From: Mesostigma viride
Taxonomy: Eukaryota; Streptophyta; Mesostigmatophyceae; Mesostigmatales; Mesostigmataceae
Direction: 5' to 3'
DNA length: 64,000 nucleotides
Assembly (NCBI GenBank): GCA_009746045.1
Contig: RPFO01000333.1
Location: 1,869,964 to 1,933,963 of the forward strand
The translations under genes were made by a program, and so were the position numbers. How positions within the stretch are numbered: position 1 is the stretch's first letter; each line of letters starts with the position of its first letter. The notes beneath the pieces are model-generated. The model was not told the DNA's origin, did no database searches, and worked only from the letters and a program-made list of their open reading frames with translations. Below are positions 46,301-58,300 of the stretch, piece after piece.

Positions 46301-49300
46301 CAGAGAATACATGTATACTAGTATGTAGAATACCAAATTTGTACAGAGAATACATGTATACTAGTATGTAGAATACCAAATATGTACAGAGAATACATGA
46401 ATACTAGTATGTAGAGTACCGAATATGTACAGAGAATACATGAATACTAGTATGTGGAGTACCGAATATGTACAGAGAATACATGAATACTAGTATGTAG
46501 AGTACCGAATATGTACAGAGAATACATGAATACTAGTATGTAGAGTACCGAATATGTACAGAGAATGCAGGATACTAGTATGTAGAGTACCGAATATGTA
46601 CAGAGAATATATTAATGGAGATGGTGCAGAGACTTGCACCCGACGGCCTAGCCCACCATCCGCCGCATGGCCCCCGTTTAAGCACATGACCATGTCTAAA
46701 ACAGTTTAAGCAGCCATGTCGTGAGGCTATCGACCATCCACCGAGTGGATGAGTACACCATCTACAGCAACACCCCCATCCACGCGCACAAGCTGCATGA
46801 AGCACCGCCCCCTCCATGCACCCTCTACGGCAACCCCCCTATCCACGCACCAGCGTCGTGAAGCGCTGCTGCGCCAGCCTCAACTCGGCGCGGTATTCCA
46901 CGGCGCGTTTCTTGAGCGACTCGAACGCGGGGCCGCTGCCGTCACCCACCGACAACCGGGGACTCATTACGCTGTCGTCCGCATCCGCGCCCTCCCCGGG
47001 GGCCGCGGGGCCGCTCTTTCCCCCCAGGGGACCCGCTACCCCCTGAGGAGTGTCACGGAAGCCAACCGACTTCACAGTCATGACCGGCCCGCTGCCGCCG
47101 CTGGCGACGCCACGGCCCACTGCCCCAGGGTCGACCACTCGCCCCTGGGTGGACCCCCCCTCAGCCGCCAGCGCAGCACGCTCTTTCTCTCCCACGGTCG
47201 ACACGGCGGGCTTGCTAGGGACCACCTTGGGGGGCATGGGTGGCGTGAACACGAGGGAGAGGTGGATCGCGCCTGAGGGGACGTATGCCAGCGGGATCCA
47301 TGTGCTGACAGGTGGCGTCGCGGGCTGGCCCATAGGGATCTGCACCGGGGCGGTGGCGGGACAGGGGCACACACACGGTGGTTATGGAGCAGCAGCACAT
47401 ACACTATGGTGGGTTGACGGGCCACGTGCGGTGGTGACGGGACAGCGACACATGGGGTGGGGAGTATGGTAAGGGACGATGGTCAATGGCGTCGTAGCTC
47501 ATCAAAGTCTTCTCCAATCAAACGCTGCCTAGGCTGGCAACGCGCAAGATATTGCTTCGAACCATCCTACCCCTGCGGTTGACCAATCTTAGCGGGTACA
47601 GCAAGCCACGCGCAGCAGGCTGGCGCCCACGTTGGCCACACATGTTTCACATGTTTCTGACAAGCCTTGCTCAACCATGGAAAGGGCACGCTGCTCCATC
47701 ACCAAAAAAACGGCATGCTGCTCAGCGATGGAAAGGGCCTGCTGCCGCTGCTGACCGGTCAACACGTGTACACCAAATTCTGGTTCACAAGTTCCGCCCT
47801 GTTGCCCGGACTTGCACCCGTTGCTGCTTGTGCTTACAACCAAGTGCCAAGCCAGATTTACCCGTGAAAACAGCGGAGTGTGGCGCTACGCACGACATGA
47901 CGGTGCGCCCCGGCAATTACCCCCGGCCAAGGCCCGCCCCCTTGCCAAGAAACAAACGTGCTGTGGGCTACAGCAACGGGCATGCAATACGGCCGAGACC
48001 GGCAGGGGCTGGCACAAGCCCATGGGGGTGGCCATCCCCTTGGTGCAGGGGAGCATGAAACAGGGGAGCGTGGGAAAGGGCGTCGTGGTGCAGGGGAGCA
48101 TGTGTGAAGGGAAGGAAGGAAAGGTAGAGAATTCCAAAGATAGCGTGGCAGAAGGGGACATGGGGCGGGAGAGCACACTTTGCGAGCGAACCTTGAGCCA
48201 GGCGGGGTCAAGCTCCACCTGCGGACACCAGAAGGAAGGGAGAGGACGTTGGCCGCCCGAAGTCAGGGGGGAAATGTCCACCAAACGCCAGAGGTGGATG
48301 TCCGCCAGAAAGGTGGAGAGAGCGCGGGGGTGTCCGCCGAGCGTGCACGGTGACACGTCAGGTCATGCGCAGTGACACGCGCGAGGGGGAACGGGGGCAT
48401 ATGCGATCGAGACAGCAGGGTGGGCGAAGGGGCGAGGAAATGGATGGGACAGGAGCCGAGAAACCGGATGGGGAAGGAGGCGAGAAAAAGGGAGAGCGTG
48501 AGGTCAGCAGAAAAAGGCGTGCGCAGGAAAAGCAGTCAGGCAGGAGGGCCATGGCAACAGGGGGGTCACCGATACACGGATCCTCTGGCTCACGATGGGG
48601 CGGAGACGTCCCTGCCTGCGCAGACAACCCGCTCCTCAAGAAGCACGTGATTCCTAAGGACCACCAAATACGCCCCCGTGTTGCACCCATCTAGTGCCGA
48701 TGCTAGCCAGCACCATCCTCTCTGTGCTGCTGATGCTACCCTACAAAACCAAACCCCTAACCAGCGCGAAACTTTGTGCCCACATCCATCTCCCTCGGCG
48801 CCATGGCCAGGGCGATGGGATGACAAAAGTGTCCATGGCTCCTTGCATGGCGTGGTGGCAATAGATGTGTGACGATGCATGTCATGGTGACGATGGACGC
48901 GTGGCCGGCATGGCATCATGGGCCTCAGCACACCGGCCAAGCCAGAACATGCGGGGCAGGGCGGACAGGGGATGGCGGAGAGGGGATGGCAGAGAGGGTT
49001 GATCCCTTCATGGATACGCACGGTTGATTATGTTTTGGGGAATAGGCACGGCCACAAGCCCTAGATACCTCTGCGCACGGTTGATTATGTTTTGGGGAAT
49101 AGGCACGGCCACAAGCCCTAGATACCTCCGCGCACGGTTGATTATGTTTTGGGGAATAGGCACGGCCACAAGCCCTAGATACCTCCGCGCACGGTTGATT
49201 ATGTTTTGGGGAATAGGCACGGCCACAAGCCCTAGATACCTCCGCGCACGGTTGATTATGTTTTGGGGAATAGGCACGGCCACAAGCCCTAGATACCTCC

Positions 49301-52300
49301 GCGCACGGTTGATTATGTTTTGGGGAATAGGCACGGCCACAAGCCCTAGATACCTCCGCGCACGGTTGATTATGTTTTGGGGAATAGGCACGGCCACAAG
49401 CCCTAGATACCTCTGCGCACGGTTGATTATGTTTTGGGGAATAGGCACGGCCACAAGCCCTAGATACCTCCGCGCACGGTTGATTATGTTTTGGGGAATA
49501 GGCACGGCCACAAGCCCTAGATACCTCCGCGCACGGTTGATTATGTTTTGGGGAATAGGCACGGCCACAAGCCCTAGATACCTCCGCGCACGGTTGATTA
49601 TGTTTTGGGGAATAGGCACGGCCACAAGCCCTAGATACCTCCGCGCACGGTTGATTATGTTTTGGGGAATAGGCACGGCCACAAGCCCTAGATACCTCCG
49701 CGCACGGTTGATTATGTTTTGGGGAATAGGCACGGCCACAAGCCCTAGATACCTCTGCGCACGGTTGATTATGTTTTGGGGAATAGGCACGGCCACAAGC
49801 CCTAGATACCTCCGCGCACGGTTGATTATGTTTTGGGGAATAGGCACGGCCACAAGCCCTAGATACCTCCGCGCACGGTTGATTATGTTTTGGGGAATAG
49901 GCACGGCCACAAGCCCTAGATACCTCTGCGGAAAGGACTTCTGCTTTAAGGTGATGAAACAAACCATGAACCAGCCGGGGCAACCATCAACGACCATGCG
50001 TGAAGCGTTCCACGCACACCCTGTTGTCAGGCTACCCAACGGGCAACAGCGGTGATGACTTCTACCGCTTGCCTGTGCATGCTTGTGCATGCTTGTTCAC
50101 ACTACAATGTGCTGGGATGTGATTAGGCAGGCACTGGCAATACACACAAGCCCAGCATCAAGCACGCAGGCAAGCCAGGGCATGGCCTGACACACTGACC
50201 CTGCAAGTGCCCAGGAAGTCCGGCTCGCCCACCGAGTCCCAGTCCAGGCAGGTGATTTCCACGGGGGGAAGCGCGGCGGTGGCGTCCGCAAGATCCAGCT
50301 CGTCGCGTGGCGCCAGCTTGGGCACGGGAAAGTCAAAGCTCTGCACGGGGGGGCGTGATGCGCGCGGGTGGATGTGCATGGGTGGATGATAACATAGACG
50401 ACATGCACGCATGCTATGTGCCCATGGGAGGGTCCACACACATGGGTGCCACGGAGATGGATGATGCCTCGCGGTAGCTGAAGAATGCCCGGGGTGGGTG
50501 GATGCCAGCACAAGTGGCCTCCATCACAAGGCACCCGCGCTAAACATGCCCCCCATGACATCCAGTGAGGTCATGCACTAGCGTTATGCATCATAGTGTG
50601 CACGCAATTTATTAGGCGCGCTGTCACAGGAACCATGCTATAATGTGTGGCGCGGCCACGCAGGTGGGAGCCAAGCAGCGTGCGATATGCAAGAAGCCAT
50701 TGTGGGGAGCAGAGCCAAGCGGGTCGGAAGCCTACTTCCTCCTCGAAGCCCTGGCAATGGCACAAAGAGGGTGGCTAGCTACCTCAGGCGTGCAACAAAC
50801 CAAAGCAGAGGGCAGCAAGGTTGGTACCAGCCAGCTAAGGCACGAGAGAGGCTTCCGGGTCAGGGCAGGAAGGCATGGAGGGGCATGGAACACTACCAGC
50901 AACCGCAGGAGCTACCAGCAGGAGCTACTTAATCATCAAAAGGTTGCTTCATCATCAAAAGGTTGCTTGCACCCCCCCCCCCTCCCATGCATCGTGAGGA
51001 CCATCTTTTTACTGATACCATGTACTAATTGATTGACCACGAGGACCATGCTGCCAGCTGTTGATGCACGGGTGCCAGGCACTTGTGTGTGTCCACCGAA
51101 ATCGTCAAAATCATCATCACATCACCAAGGTCTTGTGTCTGCAAGCATTGCAAGCACGCGCTCTCCAACACAAATGCAAGCATCGCACGCCCTAACCCCT
51201 GAAACCCCTTCCACGCCCTTCCCTCCCACACCCGCACCCACCTGATTCCAGGTTGGCTCGAGTGTCTTCCGGCACACGCGGGTGCGCAGCACCGAGTGGC
51301 CAAACTTGACCTGCAAGTGGACCAAGGGGGACGACCCGCATTAACGTGACAGCAGGCAGCAAGGGAACCAGGAAGGCAAGGCAAAGAGTAGTGAGCTCCA
51401 GGAGCGGTCCAAGCAGCATGTCGCTTTCACCCCCTCTCCCCCTCCTTTCACCCCAGACCCCACACGCTCTCCCGCCGCCCACTGCACGAGGGGGGAAGGA
51501 CGTTCTGAGTGAGGGCGGTTGAGTGACCTAATGCCAGGGTTCACCATTCCAAGAAAAACAAAGAGAAAACACACAAGCGCCAATCCGACTCTAGGTGCAC
51601 ATCCATTTGGGATACTCCTGGGTGCCGCACAGCCCGGCCTTGCACGCGCGATATCGTTACTGTGGGTGGCGCATATACTTGCCAACATTGTGTGCACAAC
51701 CGCGGTGCAACCCATGTGGCCTTCATCCCTCTGAAAACACCGTGTCGTAGTCGAACGGCAGAAGTCAATTACATGCTGCGGACTGGTACGTGGGCAAACG
51801 CTCGGGGGATATGCTTGTCTCCCAGCAAGCACAGAAAAAGGTAAACCGGTGGCAGGAGCACGCGAACATGTTGGGTGCTTGCATGCCCTGTCCAGCTGTG
51901 GCCATGCCATTGGCAGCTGTCGTTTGCTTGTGGGACACATCCTGGATGTCGTGCTGAAGCCTGTTGACAGGTAGCCACTGTGGTATGCGATATTGTGAGG
52001 TATGGATGGCCACCGGTCAACAGTGACTCATGTGGTATGGCTGGCCACCACTCGAGATGCCGTGTCCCGCAACCCAGCGGAAGCACGCTTTGTCACCCAC
52101 CAACAGAAGCAAGCGTAGGACGAGGGTGATACCGGTGTCAGCAACTAGTGCACACATACTGCCACTGTTGAGTGCGTGGATGCATTAGAGCCCACTCGGT
52201 TGACCACCCCTTCTCCCTGCATCATAACCAGCCGTCCCGCTGCAGTAAGCTGACATACCATGCACAGTTAGCCCGCGCATGCAAACAATCTGCAGCGTGG

Positions 52301-55300
52301 CCGCATGTCCCCCTCCCCACCTGCACGAATGGGTCACTGTTGCCACTTTGTGCATCGGCCGCGATCAGGCCCCTAGCCGCCAGCACCGTCACGGTGAGCA
52401 TGCCGCCTGGCCCTGCCGACTTTGCGGCCTTGGCCTTGAGCCACTTTCGCTCGATGCTCGTGTAGTCACGGTTGGGCTCCACAAACTCCTTGCTGATCAC
52501 GTCCACGATGAGCTCGTTCTGTGGCAGGTGGCAGCACATGGCAGGGGGATGGCGGAAAGCACCAAGAGCATGAGTGCTGCCAAGGGCAAGGGCATGAGCA
52601 GCAACAAGCTGCCAACACATCGGCATGAGCAAGCCGATGACGGGCAGCCAGCAGATGCGTGGAAGCAACCAGGGGAGAGGCAGCAAGCAGCAAGCACGCA
52701 CGCCGGTGGCAGCAAGCACCCGGGAGGCAGCAGGCAGCCAGCGCAGGAGTGGCAGCAGGCAGCCAGCCCATTGAAGATGAGTGACAGGAGTCCATGGTTA
52801 CAGGAGTGCGTAGCATGGGAGGGCGCGCAACAATACCGCAACAACGCAGCCGCCTACAGGAAAGTAGCCCCCTTCAAAACAGTATATGCTTAAACTGTTG
52901 ACAACCAGTGGGTGGCACGATATATCGTGAGGCCGCCATGTGGCAGCGCACTGCTGGCGGTAGGGAGTTACCAGGAAGGGCGCCAGGCCAGGGATGTCCG
53001 ACAGTGCAAAGCCCAGCGGCCGGATGTTGATGTTGAGGAAAGGGCGCTCCATGAAGCTGTCGGAAACGCGCACGCAAACGCACCGTGTGGCGCCATGTGG
53101 GCCAGGCCGCCAAAGGGTAAGCCATGAGATAAGCCATGAGATGGAAATATGTCAAAGAGGTTGCACAGGGAAGATCGGGGGTCCTCGTGCCCCTGTCCAG
53201 GGATGCAACCTGGCGAGAGATCTGCCAAGTTCATGTCTGCGCGTCTGTGTTTGCGAATGTGGTGTGTGCATGCGTGCCTTCCATGTCCACGGTATAGGAG
53301 GCATGAGACCTCTGTGGGAAACTGCCAAGGGAAGGCGCGCAAGGGAAACAGCCGCGAGGTCCCCAAGGCAATGGGGGGCGTGTGGGAATCGCGACATGTG
53401 GCGCATGGTCAGCATGTTGGGGGCATGGCCCACCTCCCTCCCACAGGTGCCATGGGGGATGGACCATGCTAGCAGGATGTGCTCGCCGGCAAAACAAAGC
53501 CCCTGCCCGGGCTCATGTTGGCTGGCACACGCGACGGCAACAACTCCCAACGGCTGTCTTGTGCAACAGCCCAACGCTTCCGAGCCACTGCTATATAAAA
53601 TACAAACAACTGGCGCAGAGGATTTGTTGCTCATGGCCCCAGGGACCGCCCCTGCCTGATCTCAGTGGCCGACGCGGTAGCCACCACCCACGTGTGTGCA
53701 GGGGTCGCATGCGGGCACAACACTAAGCTGTACGCACGGAGGTACGGCACCGTAGTAACACCATACTCCCTGTTTCTTGCCGGCTCACCTCACGTCGACG
53801 CCCGTGATGCCAGGTGCGCGGTTCTCCAGACGCAGGCCCACCAGCAGCTGAGGGCAGGCCATGCACAACGAGACAGGTCATCATCATCAGGCCACCAGCA
53901 GCTGAGGAGGGCAGGCCGTGCGCCACAAGGACCATGTGCGGCAAAGGCCGCGTGTGATGAGACGAGCCATCATCAATCATCCGATGTACGGTTATTGTTT
54001 GACAGGTCATCGTCATGCGGCAGGTCATCGTCATGCAACAGGTCATCATGATGGCATGGCCAAAGGAGGAACACACGCGTGGGAGCGGCGGACGCACAGG
54101 AGAGTGCAGCACACACCAGCACACAGCCGTCGTGGCTGGGGCCAGCGACCGCACATATCAGCATGCCAAATATGAGTAGCAAAAGCCACTGCATGGGCGC
54201 ATGGAGCATGACAGGGTCAGGAGCGCGGGCAGGGGGGCATGCCAAGTATGAGTAGCAAGAGCACCGGTACGGGTGCGCAGAGCATGACAGGGTCAGGAGC
54301 GCGGGCAGGGGGGCATGCCAAGTATGAGTAGCAAGAGCACCGGTACGGGTGCGCAGAGCATGACAGGGTCAGGAGCGCGGGCAGGGGCATGCCACCAGCA
54401 AAAAGGGGCAGACCATGGCAGGGAAACCGTGAGATATCCCTTAATGCGTTCTGGTCCAGTTACACCAACAAGTAGGAACACCAATCAGTACAACAAGTAT
54501 GAACACAAATTAGTACAACTTGCAACGCTGGTAATGGCCTCGATGCGCATGTACGTGTGTGTTTCATGGATGGCAAATGCGAGCCCCTGGGACACACACA
54601 CACACACACACCAAGAGATATGCAGACACGCGCACACACACACACATTAACATGCATACAAGGCAACACATGTAGACACACACAAAAGGGTGCGGACCTT
54701 GCCCACAATCGCCAGGTCAGCGATCTCGATGCGCGCCTGCAGGCTGCGGCTGAGACCAGGCGGGCGCAGCTGTGCGGCGATGATCATCAAGAAGCCGGCG
54801 GTGGTCAGGTCCAGGTCCAGCTCCAGTTGCTGGCGGCACGCAGAGGTGCAACAAGGAGCGCCGACTCTTAAGTCACGCAAGTGTGACCGGGCAAGATTTG
54901 GCCGACAGGGCACATGGGCTCCCAGGCACCCCATCGCACATTGTCGACAACTGAGGAACGTATCAGGAGGCCACGGATCCTATGGGCGCCTAATTACTCA
55001 ATACTGGCACACATCACGCATGGCCTCGTGACACGTCCCTTGGGGAATGGGAGGGTGATTACTGTTAGACGACTGATGCAGGCGCATTGGTGCACGATTT
55101 CACTCAAGCTTATCAGCAACTACTGCGTGCAACCCTGGCCTCATTGCATTTAGCTCAATGAGTTGAGTCGTTAATGGCTACATTTTGCTTGGATGAAGAA
55201 GAATGTCTAGCACGGCTTAAGACTTGTAACCAAATCTTATTGGTGCATGCAGTGTACAAGTGGCGTGCAATAGCGAGGAGTCCTGTCATGTAGCTAGCAA

Positions 55301-58300
55301 TGTGGCCTCTCAGCACTGCAGACTGGATATAGATGTGTTGGCATGCAGCCACCCATCACCATCTGACAATTGATATGTGATTTGCAGTTGCATACCTTGT
55401 ATTAATGCCATAATTTGATATTGTCTAGTTACTTTTACTGTTTACATGCAAAAACAAGACAAGATGCGAGTGTATCATGCTAGCAAACGTCACCATGTTG
55501 ACCTCTGCCTGATCTTACAAGTTGTGGATGATCTAATCTAGTGGCAAATAGGTTACTTTCAAATATTCACAGTTTTCTGGCATAGTTTGAGACAACTATA
55601 CTGACCAAAATGCTTGAAAAAGCAAAAATTTCACCATTTATGCTAGCAAACACCACTATTTTGGCCTCAAACTGAGCCCAAACTTGGTCCATGGTCTACT
55701 CTAGTTGTGTTAAGGTTGCTTGCAACATTTCATTGCTTTCTGACATAGTTTGATCTTGCTTAGTAGCTTATACTGAGCAAAATGCTTGAAATCGCAATAC
55801 ATGCAGTATTTACACTAGCAAATGTCACTATTGACAGTTCAGATTGACCCCAAACTTGGTGCATGGTCTATTCTGGTGATGTTTAGGTTGCTTGCAATGA
55901 TTCACGATGTTTTGATGTGATTTAGTACTGTTTCCTAATTATTACTATTGAATTTGTTTTGAAATGACAAAAAGGTAACTTAATTGTTCGCAAATGTCTC
56001 CAAGTTGACGTCCGGTCGTTACCAAACTTTGTGTGTGGTCTATTTTGGTTGCAAGCATCATGCATGACAATTTCAGCATTAAAAAACAAACTTCAGTACG
56101 AAGTACGTTTATGCGTGCTGGAGTACATTCTTAATTAACGGCTGGTAGGGGAACGAGCTTGTTGAAACTTTCCATCGATGCACTGGGCATCCTCCAGCTA
56201 GCAACCAAGAAAGATGTATGTGTGTTGATGGTCAGGCACTCAAGGCCGTTCTGGCTGAGGGCCCCAGTTCCTTGTAACTAGGACGAGTTGGGTCGCTTCA
56301 ATTTCGAACAGCACTACGAGTGAACTGAAAGCATCACATCAACTTGTGCTTGGACACCCACCAGGTAGTCGTCTTTCGCGCTGTAGCGGGTGGCAAGGCC
56401 GTTAAAGCGGGGAGGCACCGTGCCCCACGACGCCTGCTCACAGCGGATGTCCTCCTGGCATGCCCAGTGGCAAATGGCAGTGTACGGATATAGGGGAGAA
56501 ACAGCACCGACTGGCAGATGAGAGCAGGGAGAAAACACAAGCCCCAAAGGCAGGACCAAGGCAGTTTGGCCGCACGACGTGAACTTGCAAGCAAGCCGCA
56601 AACCGCCAGAAAAGGAGTAGAAAATGGAGTGCGGTTTGGATGGGCCGCCAGCACTGCCCTGGAACAGCCCCCATGCACCTCACAACCCTCAAACCGTTCC
56701 CTTGCAACAACACCGGCATGCCCCACCTGCAAGCAATAACACCGGCATGCCCCACTGACCAGAAACAATGGATTGTTCTTCTATCTCCTCACACCCCCTC
56801 AGCCCAGCCTCCCTCATGCCACCCCCTCATGTTCTCCACCCACCAGGAACGCAGGCTTGTTCGCCTTGCCCAGGATCTTGGCAAACTTCAGCTCCATCTC
56901 CTCCACCGCTGTCACCGCCGAGCAAGGTACGCGTGCATGTGGTGTCCAGTGCGCATGATCAAGGTCGTCACACACGCATGGCATGATCAGGGTCGTCACA
57001 CACGCATGGCATGATCAGGGTCGTCACACACGCATGGCATGATCAGGGTCGTCACACACGCATGGCATGATCAGGGTCGTCACACACGCATGGCATGATC
57101 AGGGTCGTCACACACGCATGGCATGATCAGGGTCGTCACACACGCATGGCATGATCAAGGTCGTCACACACGCATGGCATGATCAAGGTCGTCACACACG
57201 CATGGCATGATCAGGGTCGTCACACACGCATGGCATGATCAGGGTCGTCACACACGCATGGCATGATCAGGGTCGTCACACACGCATGGCATGATCAAGG
57301 TCGTCACACACGCATGGCATGATCCGGGTCGTCACACACGCATGGCATGTGGCAAGCAGTGGTGAGACCGAATGTAACAGTCAAACTAATAATGTTGATG
57401 CAAGCTGTGAAGATTAGCAATCAAGGATCATAGACAAAGGTTTGTAAAGTTGCAACTCCTAAGTCAACCGAGGTGGATGAGGGCGGTCTGTGACTGGACA
57501 CGCCGGGCAGGGTGCCCCTTGCCCAATGACAGCCTTGTACATTTGATAGTGGTTGGTATCATTCCCGGCGCAAGATAGTAAATGGTAATGATAGTAGGGC
57601 AATGATAGTAAGTGGTTCGTATCATTCCCGGCGCAAGAGCCTGCTTCCCTTAAGCACGAGGGTACCTTGCCAAGCAAGGGCGTTTATCGAGACGACGTTC
57701 CAATGGTGCTGTGCCCAGTGGGCCCTTTCGCTGGCTACCGTAACATAGCCCTGCTACCACATGGTGTTGTCGCCAGGCAGTGCGGCCCAGCCCAGCTAGC
57801 CATTTCACACATCGACATCGTACCATCATTGACAGGCCAGACGCATGATCTGCGCATGGCGTCGTAGCCTGGCAACAGCAGGGGCTTATAAGAGCGCGGG
57901 CAATCTTAAAAGTCAGACAGGAAACCGTGGGGGGGCTAGCGGGGGATGCCGTGGTTGTCACACGACGAACGTGGCAGGCGCATGTGTACACGCGCGCCTC
58001 CTGCCCTACTTGCCTCATCATGCAGCCCATTTCCACTCGTCAACGACACATACTGCACCGCCCACTAAACCCCCAACTATTCCCACACAAGCAACCGGCA
58101 ATGGGGAAGAAGGGGAGGAGGGGAAGCAGGACAGGGACTCAGGGAGTGGGAGAGGGAGGAGGGAGAGCAGGTAGCAAGGGGGGGAGCAGGAAGAGAGGTG
58201 GGCTGTCGAAGTTACTGTGAGCGCCTGTCATCCTCAACACATCACCCAGGCCACTCACTGATGTCGGAGAGGATCTGTTCCAGGATCAAAGGCCACAGCT

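Noticed and set aside
48925-50090. Three ORFs of 343-360 codons with 19-residue repeats
   Set aside because: The period of 57 is a multiple of three, so frames stay open by chance. The array lies in an intron of the SMP gene whose exons join in phase around it.
56953-57350. Possible CRISPR array (28-bp repeats)
   Set aside because: Copies are directly adjacent without unique spacers, the DNA is eukaryotic and no cas gene is present.
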